33,312 nt of DNA from Mesorhizobium sp. (GTDB lineage Bacteria; Pseudomonadota; Alphaproteobacteria; Rhizobiales; Rhizobiaceae). This document shows positions 7,064 through 15,415 of the stretch, piece after piece. The DNA is taken from NCBI RefSeq assembly GCF_017306585.1, contig NZ_JAFKIC010000165.1, positions 1 to 33,312 of the forward strand. Direction: 5' to 3'. The notes beneath the pieces are model-generated. The model saw only the letters and a list, made by a program, of their open reading frames with translations. It was not told the origin of the DNA and made no database searches. Within the stretch, counting starts at the first letter, position 1. Every line of letters begins with the position of its first letter. A program made the position numbers and the translations under genes.

Positions 7064-7873
7064 TCAGGCCGGCAGCGGGCGGCGGCGCATCGCCGCGTCC
7101 GGTGTGGCCGGCCTGGCGCCGGCATCGCGCGGGTGCGGACCGATCGGCATGATCGCCTGAAACGGGGTCGCCCCGAAGGCAAACGTCCATTTGAAGCCGA
7201 CCAGCCCATCCTCCGGCGTGGTGTGCTGGTCGTGATGCGCCAGCAGCCTGACGCGATCGGCCAGGTCCTCGGCCTCGCGCCGCACCATCTGCGCGGTCTC
7301 CGGTCGCATGCGCCTGGAGAAGCTGACGAAGGTCGCCTCCTTCTCGATATGGGTGATGGCCCAGCCGACGAAATTCTTGTTGGTCATCTCGAACAGTGGC
7401 CTGAGCGGTCCTTCGAAATTCCACTGGATCGGCGTCTCGACCAGCAATTTCGCCGACAGGCCGCGCCCGATCGCGATCAACCCCAGTTCCTCGAGGTCGC
7501 GCAGGTAGAGAAACATCGAGGCCTCGCTCAGGCCATGCGAGCGCATGATGCCCTCGGGCGTGAATTTTTCCGACAGCATGACGAAGACAAACAGCAGCGC
7601 CGGCCGGCCAGCGAGCCGGCGCTCGATTTCGGGCGCGATGTGATTGACCGGGCCCGGCCCCCTGTTCATCGAGCCAAGCACGTTTTCCAGTTCGACGCCG
7701 GCGGCGGCGCAGATCTCCACCAACCGGTCGAGCTTGCAGTTCTTTTCGTGGAAGATGCGCTTCACGGTCGGCTCGGAAACACCCATGCGCTCGGCAAGCT
7801 CGCGATAGGTGACGCCCTTCGCCTTCAGCGTCCGCTTCAGCGCCTCGAAGATCGGGCCATTCATGACATGCAC
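7064..7873 (-). CDS. XRE-type helix-turn-helix transcriptional regulator
   Basis: 269-residue protein. The N-terminal XRE/Cro helix-turn-helix (about residues 10-62) reads GVTYRELAERMGVSEPTVKRIFHE, followed by a long domain with no metal or ligand motif I recognise (QWNFEGPLRPLFEMTNKNFVGW, RRMRPETAQMV). The C-terminus is Arg/Pro-rich. It is transcribed divergently from the secreted SMP-30-like gene (105 bp between starts). That interval contains two related GTATCG-type dyads that are good operator candidates. It likely represses itself and/or that neighbour. Confidence 0.87.
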   Translation of the reverse strand: MHVMNGPIFEALKRTLKAKGVTYRELAERMGVSEPTVKRIFHEKNCKLDRLVEICAAAGVELENVLGSMNRGPGPVNHIAPEIERRLAGRPALLFVFVMLSEKFTPEGIMRSHGLSEASMFLYLRDLEELGLIAIGRGLSAKLLVETPIQWNFEGPLRPLFEMTNKNFVGWAITHIEKEATFVSFSRRMRPETAQMVRREAEDLADRVRLLAHHDQHTTPEDGLVGFKWTFAFGATPFQAIMPIGPHPRDAGARPATPDAAMRRRPLPA

Positions 7874-7890
7874 CTCTTGCCGGCAGTTTC

Positions 7891-7949
7891 GTATCGATAT
7901 CCGATACTAGAGGTAATCAGCCTTCCCGAGAAGTATCGGAAATCATAGC
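7891..7949. promoter_or_regulatory. Two GTATCG-type operator candidates
   Basis: Site 1 (7891-7907) is an inverted repeat, GTATCG-ATATC-CGATAC. Site 2 (7933-7949) begins GTATCGGAAATC and matches the reverse complement of site 1 at 12 of 17 positions. Both lie in the 105-bp divergent region between the XRE regulator and the SMP-30-like gene, so they are probable binding sites for the XRE protein. Confidence 0.6.
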
Positions 7950-7978
7950 TCTTCCGCCGGCATCACAGGAGAACAGCC

Positions 7979-8839
7979 ATGAAACGTTTCACCCCCTCGG
8001 CCTTCATCGCCGCCATCGCCATCGCGGCGACAGGTCCTGCCCAGGCCAGCGAACTCTGGCGCGCGACCGGCCTCGAGCAACCGGAATCGGCGTTGTTCGA
8101 CGCCGCCAACAACCGCATCATCGTCTCCAACATCGTCGGCAATCCGGGCGACGTGGATGGCAACGGCTACCTCAGTGTGCTGTCGCTCGGTGGCAAGACG
8201 CTGACACAGCACTGGACTGACGGAATGGACGCCCCCAAGGGCATGGCGATATCGGGCGGCAAGCTCTACGTCGCCGACATCACCAAGGTCCGAGTCGTCG
8301 ATCTCGCCAGCGGCAAGCTCGTCGCCAGCATCGCGGTGCCCAATGCCGTCTTCCTCAACGACATGACATCGGACGCCTCAGGCAAGGTCTATGTCAGCGA
8401 CATGCTGGCCGACACGATCTACCGCATCGACGGCGACACGCCGGAACTGTTCGTGAGGGATCCGCTGCTGGCTTCGCCCAACGGCGTCTTCGCCGATGGC
8501 GACCGGCTGATCGTCGCTTCCTGGGGCAAAGGCATCAAGCCCGACTTCAGCACGGCAGAACCCGGCGGACTGCTGTCGGTCGACCTCGCCAGCAAGGCGG
8601 TGACGCCGCTGCCGGGCGCGCAGAAATTCGCTGACCTCGACGGGGTCATCGCCATTGGCGACACCATCTATGCGACGGCCTACATGACTGGCACGCTCTA
8701 CCGCTACCGCACCGGCGGCACGCCGGAAGCGGTGGCGCATTTCAAGCCAGGCAGCGCCGACATCGGCACCGACGGCACGTCGATCCTCTATGTGCCGCTG
8801 ATGAACGAGGGCGAAGTGGCGGCGCTGAAGCTCGACTGA
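7979..8839 (+). CDS. Exported SMP-30/gluconolactonase-like beta-propeller protein
   Basis: 286 residues with a Sec signal peptide (MKRFTPSAFIAAIAIAATGPAQA, cleavage after about residue 23). The rest is a six-bladed-propeller-like sequence with repeated blade strands such as PESALFDAANNRIIVSNI, PKGMAISGGKLYVADI, NDMTSDASGKVYVSDM, SPNGVFADGDRLIVASW and DGVIAIGDTIYATAY. The early Glu (QPESALF) and Asn/Asp positions (LNDM, DLDGV) resemble the metal-site residues of SMP-30/lactonase enzymes. Activity as a lactonase or sugar-acid hydrolase is possible but not shown. AGGAG lies about 8 bases upstream of ATG 7979. It is divergent from the XRE regulator, which is likely its controller. Confidence 0.82.
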   Translation: MKRFTPSAFIAAIAIAATGPAQASELWRATGLEQPESALFDAANNRIIVSNIVGNPGDVDGNGYLSVLSLGGKTLTQHWTDGMDAPKGMAISGGKLYVADITKVRVVDLASGKLVASIAVPNAVFLNDMTSDASGKVYVSDMLADTIYRIDGDTPELFVRDPLLASPNGVFADGDRLIVASWGKGIKPDFSTAEPGGLLSVDLASKAVTPLPGAQKFADLDGVIAIGDTIYATAYMTGTLYRYRTGGTPEAVAHFKPGSADIGTDGTSILYVPLMNEGEVAALKLD

Positions 8840-8867
8840 GCACCGCTAACATCGCGCGCGGTGGCGG

Positions 8868-9884
8868 TTACACCCGCAGCAGCGTCTTGATGGCGCGGCG
8901 CTCGTCCATGGCCTTGTAGCCTTTCGCCACCTGTTCCAGCGGCAGGACAAGGTCGAACACCTTGCCGGGATTGATCCTGCCCTCGGTGACGAGGCCGATC
9001 AGCTCTGGCAGGTAGCGACGTACGGGCGCCGGGCCACCGTGCAGATGCACATGGGCGAAGAACAGCTGCTGGCCGTCCAGCCGCACCTGGTGCGGGACGC
9101 CGACATAGGAGACATAGCCGCCCCGGCGGGCCGAACCGATCGCCTGCTGCATGGATTCCTGGGTGCCGACGCATTCGAGCACCGAATCCGCGCCGATGCC
9201 CCCGGTCATGTCCAGGATGCGGGCGACACCCTCCTCGCCGCGCTCGGTGACGATATCGGTGGCGCCGAATTCCAGCGCGAGCTTCTGGCGCTGCTCGTGC
9301 CGGCTCATGACGATGATGCGTTCGGCGCCCATCTGCCTGGCGGAGAGCGCAGCGAGCAGACCGACCGCTCCGTCGCCGACGACCGCAACCGTCGAGCCTG
9401 CCCTGACATTGGCCGCATCAGCGGCGAACCAGCCGGTGCCAAGCACGTCCGAAGTGGCGAGAAAGCTTGGCACCATGTCGGCGGGGGGCTGTTCCGGCAG
9501 TGCCACCAGCGTGCCGTCGGCCAGTGGCACGCGCAGGAACGGCGCCTGGGCGCCGCTCATGAATGTGCGGTGCTGGCAGGACGACTGGTAACCGTTGCGG
9601 CAATTGGGACAGGTGTTGTCGGAGGTCGCGAACGACCCGACCACGAACTGGCCGGGGCGGATCGCACGGACCTCGCTGCCGACCTCCTCGACGATGCCGC
9701 AATACTCGTGGCCCATATGGGTGGGGGCGCCGACCGGCTGCAGGCCGCGATAGGGCCACAGGTCCGAGCCGCAGACGCAGGTCGCCGACAGCCGCACGAT
9801 GGCGTCGGTCGGCAGCAGGATTTCGGGATCGGCCACTTCCTCGCAACGGATGTCGCCGGGACTGTAGAGAACGGTGCCTCGCAT
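8868..9884 (-). CDS. Zinc-dependent alcohol dehydrogenase (MDR superfamily)
   Basis: 338-residue medium-chain dehydrogenase. Catalytic zinc ligands are visible: C38 (CVCGSD) and H59-E60 (MGHEYCG). The Rossmann motif VAVVGDGAVGLLAALSARQMGA with basic residues after the second strand (SRHEQR) suggests NAD(P). The structural zinc loop has only three of the four usual cysteines (C92, C95, C103); the first position is Asp89. It ends ALKTLLRV-like (RRAIKTLLRV). The gene stop/start arrangement leaves 10 bp to the MFS gene upstream on the same strand, so the MFS transporter and dehydrogenase are probably co-transcribed and under the divergent LysR regulator. Substrate not predictable. Confidence 0.9.
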   Translation of the reverse strand: MRGTVLYSPGDIRCEEVADPEILLPTDAIVRLSATCVCGSDLWPYRGLQPVGAPTHMGHEYCGIVEEVGSEVRAIRPGQFVVGSFATSDNTCPNCRNGYQSSCQHRTFMSGAQAPFLRVPLADGTLVALPEQPPADMVPSFLATSDVLGTGWFAADAANVRAGSTVAVVGDGAVGLLAALSARQMGAERIIVMSRHEQRQKLALEFGATDIVTERGEEGVARILDMTGGIGADSVLECVGTQESMQQAIGSARRGGYVSYVGVPHQVRLDGQQLFFAHVHLHGGPAPVRRYLPELIGLVTEGRINPGKVFDLVLPLEQVAKGYKAMDERRAIKTLLRV

Positions 9885-9894
9885 GGGATGTCTC

Positions 9895-11115
9895 CTATGA
9901 GTTGCCGCTGTGATGCGCGGCGTGGAATGGATTTCGTCTCACGCCCGGTGGCTCGCCCGCAGCGCGTTCGCCGCAGCGACGGCGAAGAGCGTCGAGCCTG
10001 TCAGAAGCAGGGCGGCCAGCGCGAACGGTGTCGAACAGCAGGCCGCCGGCGAATGCACCGAAAGTGATGGCGAACTGGATCAGCGCCACCTGCAATCCGC
10101 CGCCTGCCTCGAGATCGCTGGGAATCACCCTGGTCATCCAGGTGTTCCAGGCCACGGGAACAGGCGTGGTGAACAATCCCCACAGCAGCAACAGGACGGT
10201 TGTCGCGGCGGCGAAAGGACCAAGCGCGATCAACAGCAGCGCGATGGTCGCCAACGCGGCCGGCAGGCCGATCAATACGGCGCCCAGTTGCCTGCGCAGG
10301 ACAAAGCCGACCAGCGACGTGCCGACGAGGCCAGCCAGCCCGAGGCCGAACAGGACCATCGACAGCGCGGTCACATCGAGGCCGGTGATGCCTTCGAGGA
10401 AGGGGCGCAGGTAGGTGGAGAGCGAGAACTGCCCCATGAAGGCGAGCGTGGTGGCCGCCATGCCGATTGCGAATGCGCGGTTGGAGAGCAGGCCGAACAT
10501 GCGGCCGGCCGAGGCAGCTTGTCCGGCGGGCATGCGGGGAAGGACCGCGAGTTGCCAGACGATGGCGGCAAGCCCGATCGGCACGACGATGAAGAAGGCG
10601 CCACGCCACCCGATCAGGGCGCCGAGAAAACTCCCGAGCGGCGCGGCGATGACCGTGGCGAACGCGGTCCCGCCCTGCAGCATGGCGATCGCCCTGGGCA
10701 GGTCGCGGCGCGAGACGATGCGGGCGAGGATGGCGGTGGACAATGACCAGAAGCCGCCGACCGACACGCCGATGAGCGCACGGCCGAGCATGAAGACCAG
10801 GTAGTTCGGCGCGAAGGTGATCGCCAGGCCGGAGATTACGAGGATGGCTGTATAGACCAGAACCACCATCCGCCGGTCCAGCTTCGCAAGCAGCGCGTTG
10901 CCGAACAGGCTGGCGGCGACGGCGAAGAATCCCGAGATGGAAATCGCCTGGCCGGCCTGCCCCTCGGTGATGGCCAGTTCGGTGGCGATGGGCGTCAGCA
11001 GGCTGACCGGCATGAACTCCGATGCCACCAGCACGAAGGTGAGCAGCGAAAGGCAGGTCACCGCGCCCCAGGCGCCGGGCGCTTCGACCAGTTGGCTGTC
11101 ATAGGTGGTTTCCAC
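9895..11115 (-). CDS. MFS transporter (drug/sugar efflux type), C-terminus frameshifted
   Basis: Major facilitator of about 406 residues starting at GTG 11115 (VETTYDSQLVEAPGAWGAV); a longer ATG start at 11202 would leave no room for the divergent promoter. Eleven hydrophobic segments are readable. The sequence resembles the DHA1/AraJ-type exporters (FVLVASEFMPVSLLTPIA, GRALIGVSVGGFWSLS, IGWRGAFFIVVPIG). After GGLLFDTV (about 10030) the frame becomes Arg-rich and non-hydrophobic, to the stop at 9895. A neighbouring frame instead gives a proper last helix, FALAALLLTGSTLFAVAAA, ending NALRASHRA-stop at 9939. This is a frameshift or small deletion near 10021-10032, so the last transmembrane helix is probably lost. 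Upstream of the dehydrogenase and divergent from LysR. Confidence 0.83.
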   Translation of the reverse strand: METTYDSQLVEAPGAWGAVTCLSLLTFVLVASEFMPVSLLTPIATELAITEGQAGQAISISGFFAVAASLFGNALLAKLDRRMVVLVYTAILVISGLAITFAPNYLVFMLGRALIGVSVGGFWSLSTAILARIVSRRDLPRAIAMLQGGTAFATVIAAPLGSFLGALIGWRGAFFIVVPIGLAAIVWQLAVLPRMPAGQAASAGRMFGLLSNRAFAIGMAATTLAFMGQFSLSTYLRPFLEGITGLDVTALSMVLFGLGLAGLVGTSLVGFVLRRQLGAVLIGLPAALATIALLLIALGPFAAATTVLLLLWGLFTTPVPVAWNTWMTRVIPSDLEAGGGLQVALIQFAITFGAFAGGLLFDTVRAGRPASDRLDALRRRCGERAAGEPPGVRRNPFHAAHHSGNS

Positions 11116-11143
11116 GCGTCCTGGCCCGCCCGGCGGGGGCCCT

Positions 11144-11159
11144 CCAACGATTTCGTTGG
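11144..11159. promoter_or_regulatory. Dyad in the LysR/MFS divergent region
   Basis: CCAACGA-TT-TCGTTGG is a perfect 7-bp inverted repeat with a 2-bp spacer, located between the divergent MFS start (11115) and LysR start (11247). Position and symmetry fit a regulator binding site; it does not contain a textbook T-N11-A LysR box. Confidence 0.4.
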
Positions 11160-11246
11160 CGGCTATGTAGACCGTCCGGACTGCTGCGATTAGCCGTTGC
11201 AATTCACATGGACTTATTCATTCTTGATATGAATGGGATCGAGGTG

Positions 11247-12143
11247 ATGAATCGCGACGACCTGAACGACATGCTCTGGTTCCTGGCCGTGGCCGAGGAA
11301 CGCTCCTTCACCAAGGCGGCGGCGAAGCTCGGAACCTCGCAGCCGACGCTCAGCCATACCATCAAGCAGCTCGAGGCGCGGCTCGGGCTGCGGCTGCTGA
11401 CCCGGACCACGCGCAGCGTGGCGCCGACGGAAGCGGGGGAGCGGCGGCTCAATGCCTTGTCGCCGCGCATCGAGGATATCGAGAGCGATATCGATGCGCT
11501 GATGGCGTTTCGCGACAAGCCTTCCGGCACGGTGCGGATCACGCTCTCCGATCATGCGCTGGACTGGGCCGTCTGGCCGAAGCTGAAGCCGATTCTGTTG
11601 CGCTATCGCGACATCCGCGTCGAACTCAACATCGACAACGGCTTCCGCAACATCGTCGAGGAACGGTTCGACGCCGGCGTGCGGCTGGGCGAGAGCGTCG
11701 ACAAGGATATGATCGCCGTCCGCATCAGCCCGGATTGGCGGCTGGTCGTCGTCGCCTCCCCGGCCTACCTCACCCGTCATCCGGCGCCCAGCACGCCGCA
11801 GGATCTCGTCCGGCACGACTGCATCAACCATCGCCAGTCGCGGGCCGGCGGCCTTTACGCCTGGGAATTCGCCCGAGACGGGCGGGAGCTCAGGGTGCGC
11901 GTCGACGGACAGCTGACCTTCAATTCGACGATCCCGATGATCGACGCCGCCGTGAGCGGGCTAGGCATCGCCTACGTTCCGGAGAATATGGCGGCCGGCG
12001 CGGTCAAGGCCGGGCACCTGGTGCCGTTGCTCGACGAATGGTGTCCGCTGTTTTCCGGCTACTACCTCTATTATCCGACCCGGCGGCAGAACTCGCCGGC
12101 TTTCACGGTAATCGTCGAGGCGCTGCGCCACACGGGGGCCTAG
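11247..12143 (+). CDS. LysR-family transcriptional regulator
   Basis: 298 residues from ATG 11247 (GAGG just upstream); in-frame ATGs at 11208 and 11229 would add up to 13 residues. The N-terminal winged helix-turn-helix is canonical: FLAVAEERSFTKAAAKLGTSQ, then PTLSHTIKQLEARLG and LLTRTTRSVAPTEAG. The C-terminal periplasmic-binding-like effector domain shows GTVRITLSDHALDWAVWPKL, DAGVRLGESVDKDMIAVRI, and a GLGIAYVPENMAA lobe. It is the usual divergent partner of an MFS exporter plus alcohol dehydrogenase in this region and probably controls both. The inducer is unknown. Confidence 0.93.
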   Translation: MNRDDLNDMLWFLAVAEERSFTKAAAKLGTSQPTLSHTIKQLEARLGLRLLTRTTRSVAPTEAGERRLNALSPRIEDIESDIDALMAFRDKPSGTVRITLSDHALDWAVWPKLKPILLRYRDIRVELNIDNGFRNIVEERFDAGVRLGESVDKDMIAVRISPDWRLVVVASPAYLTRHPAPSTPQDLVRHDCINHRQSRAGGLYAWEFARDGRELRVRVDGQLTFNSTIPMIDAAVSGLGIAYVPENMAAGAVKAGHLVPLLDEWCPLFSGYYLYYPTRRQNSPAFTVIVEALRHTGA

Positions 12144-12211
12144 GGCTGGAAGGTCGGGGAGCGGCCGGCTTATGATGCGCGGCATCACGCACGATAGCGA
12201 CGGAGTTCGAC

Positions 12212-12592
12212 ATGGAAGACCACGAGATCCGGGCCGCCCTGGATCGCCACTGGGCTGCTTCCGAGGCCGGCGACTTCGAGGTCGAGCACGACATCTACCG
12301 GGAGGACGCCGTGCTCGATTATCCGCAATCGGGCGAGCGCATCCGCGGGCGGCGCGACATCCAGGCGTCGCGCGTCGCGCAGCCGAACCGCAAGCGCTTC
12401 ACGGTGCGCCGCATCACCGGCGCGGGCAGCCTCTGGGTGACGGAATATATCCTGGCCTATGACGGGCGGCCGTCCTTCACCGTCAGCATCATGGAGTTCC
12501 GCGATGGCAAGGTGGCCCACGAGACCCAGTATTTCGCCGACCCGTTCGAGCCCGGACCCTCGCGGGCGCAATGGGTCGAGCGGATGCCATGA
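12212..12592 (+). CDS. Nuclear transport factor 2 (SnoaL-like) family protein
   Basis: 126-residue cone-shaped alpha+beta NTF2/SnoaL-like protein. Visible features are the N-terminal helix IRAALDRHWAASEAGDFEV, the acidic turn YREDAVLDYPQSGERIRGRRDIQ, and the beta strands WVTEYILAYDGRPSFTVSIMEFRDGKVAHETQYFADPFEP. Family members include ketosteroid isomerase-like and polyketide-cyclase enzymes as well as non-catalytic proteins; no catalytic set is certain here. GGAG is upstream of ATG 12212. It is 13 bp ahead of the glycosylase gene on the same strand, so the two may be co-transcribed. Confidence 0.88.
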   Translation: MEDHEIRAALDRHWAASEAGDFEVEHDIYREDAVLDYPQSGERIRGRRDIQASRVAQPNRKRFTVRRITGAGSLWVTEYILAYDGRPSFTVSIMEFRDGKVAHETQYFADPFEPGPSRAQWVERMP

Positions 12593-12604
12593 GGCTTCGC
12601 GCCC

Positions 12605-13207
12605 ATGAGCACGCCGCGCCGCCCGCTCGCCCGTTCCGAACTGCCCGATGATACGGCCGCGCTTGCCCGCTACCTCATCGGCAGGCTGGTGGTGCGCGAA
12701 CTGCCGGAAGGTATCCTGAGCGGCCGCATCGTCGAGACCGAGGCCTATGTCGTCGGCGACGCCGCCGGGCATGGTTTCAGGGGCATGACGGCGCGCAACC
12801 GCTCGCTGTTCCTCGGGCCGGGGCATGCCTACGTCTACCTCGCCTACGGCACGTCCTTCATGCTCAATGTCTCGAGCGAAGCGCCCGGTGTCGGCACCGG
12901 TGTTCTGATCCGGGCGCTGGAGCCGCTCGACGGCATCGCGATCATGCGGCTGAACCGTGGCGTCGAACGCTTGCGCGACCTGGCGCGGGGGCCCGGACGG
13001 CTGGCAGCGGCATTGCGCATCGATCGCTCGCTCGACGGGCTCGATCTCTGCCGCGAAGGCCCGATCTGGCTGGCCGATGACGGCCACGACGCCGGCGCGG
13101 TCGGAGAGAGCATCAGGATCGGCATCACCAAGGATGCCGACCGGCTGCTGCGCTTCTATGCCAGGGGAAGCGCCTTCGTCAGCGGCCCGAGATCGCTCAA
13201 CCGATAG
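12605..13207 (+). CDS. DNA-3-methyladenine glycosylase (AAG/MPG family)
   Basis: 200-residue monofunctional alkyl-purine DNA glycosylase, which excises 3-methyladenine and related damaged bases in base-excision repair. The active-site strand RIVETEAYV contains E46 (equivalent of catalytic E125 in human AAG) and Y48 (the base-flipping Tyr127 equivalent). H56 in AAGHGFRGMTARN matches the stacking His, and LGPGHAYVYLAYGTSFMLNVSS is the family core. RGPGRLAAAL matches the RGPG-K/R-L motif near the binding pocket. The length is typical for bacterial members. It ends 4 bp before the convergent MFS gene stop. Confidence 0.95.
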   Translation: MSTPRRPLARSELPDDTAALARYLIGRLVVRELPEGILSGRIVETEAYVVGDAAGHGFRGMTARNRSLFLGPGHAYVYLAYGTSFMLNVSSEAPGVGTGVLIRALEPLDGIAIMRLNRGVERLRDLARGPGRLAAALRIDRSLDGLDLCREGPIWLADDGHDAGAVGESIRIGITKDADRLLRFYARGSAFVSGPRSLNR

Positions 13208-13211
13208 GCCG

Positions 13212-14702
13212 TCAGTGGACGCCAGTCGAGGAGCCGGAAATGCTCTTCAACGCCACGAAAACCGCGACAGTGAGAGCCGCTGTCAGAATGGCGACGATGA
13301 GCAGGACGCTGTCGTGAGCCGCGACGAACGAATCCCTCGCCAGCGCCGCGATCCGGCCGCCGGTGTCGCCGCCCAGTCTGTGGGCTTCCGCCATTGCCTC
13401 GCCGATAGAGTTCCAGGCCCCCGAACCCGACGGCGCATGGTCTGAATAGGCCGAGCGGAAGACCGAATTCACGAGCACGCCGAATCCGGTCACGCCCAGA
13501 CCGCCACCAAGCTCATATCCCGTGCTCTCGAGCGCGCCGGCCGCGCCGGCCTTCTCCTTCGGCGCGCTGCCCATGATCGCGATCGACGATGCCAGCAGTC
13601 CGACACCCAGGGAAAAGCCCAGCGTCGCCAGAAAAGTCGCCACAAGGACATAGTCACGGCCGAAGTCGACGAACGACAGGCCCGTCAGCGACAAGGCGGC
13701 CGAAGCCATGGAGATCGAGGCGACCGCGCGCAGGCCGAACCGCGCCGCCAGTTTTCCGCCCACCGGGCCGCCCACGGCCGCCGCCGCGACGAGCGGCAGC
13801 ATGAAGATGCCCGCCTGCAAGGGGCTCCTGCCCATGACGAACTGGAGCTCCTGCGCAAGGACGAGTTCGAACCCCGCCAGCGAGCCGCTGACCACGAATG
13901 CCATCAGCAGCCCGACGCCAATGGCCGGCATTCTCAGCAGCGAAAGGTCGAGCATCGGGGTCGCCGATTTCGCCTGTATGCGGCCGAACCAGGCAAGAAG
14001 AAGCACGCCGGGCACGAAGGAAGCGATGAAGGCGGCGTTCAATCCGGCCTTGAAGCCGGTCTTGACGCCGTAGACGGCCAGGATGAGGCCGGCGATCAGC
14101 AGGATCGCCTGCCCCGGCTTCCAGACTGCATCCGCGCGACCCGGAGCCGACGGGACCAGCATCCACACCATCGGAATGACGGCGAGCATGACAGGCACGT
14201 TGACCAGGAACACCGAACCCCACCAGAAATGCTCCAGCAGGACACCACCCGCCAGCGGCCCGATGGCGGCGCCGGCCATGCCGACGACGCTCCAGATGCC
14301 GAGCGCCGTCGCGCGTTCCGCATCGTCGTCGAAGGCCTGACGGATGAGCGCGAGCACGTTGGGCATGATCATCGCCGATCCAATGCCCAACGCCGCGCGT
14401 GAGGCGATCAGGGCAGAAGCGGTCGGCGAGAAAGCGGCGGCGGTCGATGCCACGGTGAAGATCGCGAGGCCGACGAGCAGCATGCGGCGATATCCGACGC
14501 GGTCGGCCAATGTTCCCATCGGCACAAGCAATCCAGCCATCACCAGCGGATAGATATCGATGATCCAGAGCACCTCGTTGCCCGTGGCGCCGAGCGCCAG
14601 GGTCAATGAGGGCACCGCCACATGCAGAATCGTCATGTCGATGACAACGGGAGTGAATGCCAGCATAACGGCCACGAGGACCAGCCAGGGATTGTAACGC
14701 AT
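13212..14702 (-). CDS. MFS transporter, DHA2 family (14-TM drug exporter)
   Basis: 496-residue proton-coupled multidrug exporter of the EmrB/QacA/SmvA group. The N-terminal motif D1 is visible (FTPVVIDMTILHVAVPSL, D22). MFS motif A follows (GTLADRVGYRRML, residues 63-75). The antiporter motif C region is GMAGAAIGPLAGGVLLEHFWWGSVFLVNVP. About 14 hydrophobic segments are countable, including a C-terminal one (SVLLIVAILTAALTVAVFVAL). Divergent from a TetR regulator (89 bp from its chosen start) with two ACGATCGT sites between them, so it is likely under TetR repression and induced by its own substrates. Confidence 0.93.
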   Translation of the reverse strand: MRYNPWLVLVAVMLAFTPVVIDMTILHVAVPSLTLALGATGNEVLWIIDIYPLVMAGLLVPMGTLADRVGYRRMLLVGLAIFTVASTAAAFSPTASALIASRAALGIGSAMIMPNVLALIRQAFDDDAERATALGIWSVVGMAGAAIGPLAGGVLLEHFWWGSVFLVNVPVMLAVIPMVWMLVPSAPGRADAVWKPGQAILLIAGLILAVYGVKTGFKAGLNAAFIASFVPGVLLLAWFGRIQAKSATPMLDLSLLRMPAIGVGLLMAFVVSGSLAGFELVLAQELQFVMGRSPLQAGIFMLPLVAAAAVGGPVGGKLAARFGLRAVASISMASAALSLTGLSFVDFGRDYVLVATFLATLGFSLGVGLLASSIAIMGSAPKEKAGAAGALESTGYELGGGLGVTGFGVLVNSVFRSAYSDHAPSGSGAWNSIGEAMAEAHRLGGDTGGRIAALARDSFVAAHDSVLLIVAILTAALTVAVFVALKSISGSSTGVH

Positions 14703-14723
14703 ATGAATCTGCCGGGATTTCCA

Positions 14724-14760
14724 AACGATCGTTCTGATACTTGATTTTATATACGATCGT
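14724..14760. promoter_or_regulatory. Pair of ACGATCGT operator candidates
   Basis: Two 8-bp palindromes ACGATCGT at 14725-14732 (inside AACGATCGTT, 14724-14733) and 14753-14760, with centres 28 bp apart, lie in the AT-rich gap between the DHA2 exporter and the TetR regulator. They are good candidates for the TetR repressor site(s). The interval also contains the AT-rich TTGATTTTATATACG stretch. Confidence 0.55.
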
Positions 14761-14791
14761 TCGTAAATCTTTCAAGACAGAGGAGGCCGGT

Positions 14792-15349
14792 ATGGGACGA
14801 AATCGCAGGACGTCGAGGGATGACATTCTCGATGCCGCCGAACGCGTGGTCGTCCGGCTCGGCGCGGCAGGGCTTTCGATCGACGCCGTCGCCCGCGAAG
14901 CCGGGGTCAGCAAGGCAACGGTGGTTTACGACCACAAATCGAAGAGGTCGCTGATCGCGGCTTTGATCGACAGGCGCGTGGCCGCCGATAAAGCCTATGT
15001 GCAGCAATGCGTCGAGCGGGCGGCCGAAACGCCCCACCCCGAGCTTTTCGGACGCATCGCGGCCTCGGAGAAAGTCTTCGACGAGACCGACAGGGCAGTG
15101 GCGGTGGCGGTCAGCGCGTCGATGTCGCACGACGATTCCGTGCAGCAGACCATGCGCGACTGGACGGCGGAGGACCTCGATGCCATGCGCAAGGGGGACC
15201 GGCCGGACGATGCCCTCGTCGCCTATCTGGCGCTGATGGGCTTCGTCTACACGGAGCTCTTTGATTTCCACGAGTGGACCGGCGATGAGCGTCGGCGGAT
15301 CCTCGATCGCATCCGGGCGATTTACGGTTCGGATCAAGGCGTCGCTTAG
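14792..15349 (+). CDS. TetR/AcrR family transcriptional regulator
   Basis: 185 residues from ATG 14792, which has a strong Shine-Dalgarno (AGGAGG) upstream. An in-frame ATG at 14741 would put the operator region inside the ORF and is rejected. The N-terminal TetR domain is canonical: TSRDDILDAAERVVVRLGAAG, then LSIDAVAREAGVSKATVVYDHKSKRSLIAAL. The C-terminal ligand domain (from about residue 65, HPELFGRIAASEKVFDETDRAV) has no recognised subfamily. It is divergent from the DHA2 exporter, the usual arrangement for a local efflux repressor. Convergent with the SulP gene downstream. Confidence 0.93.
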   Translation: MGRNRRTSRDDILDAAERVVVRLGAAGLSIDAVAREAGVSKATVVYDHKSKRSLIAALIDRRVAADKAYVQQCVERAAETPHPELFGRIAASEKVFDETDRAVAVAVSASMSHDDSVQQTMRDWTAEDLDAMRKGDRPDDALVAYLALMGFVYTELFDFHEWTGDERRRILDRIRAIYGSDQGVA

Positions 15350-15415
15350 ATCGATCACGCCGTGCCGCGTACGCCCTGGGAGAGGCGCGCCGCGTGCGGC
15401 GGCTGGCCGGGCTGT

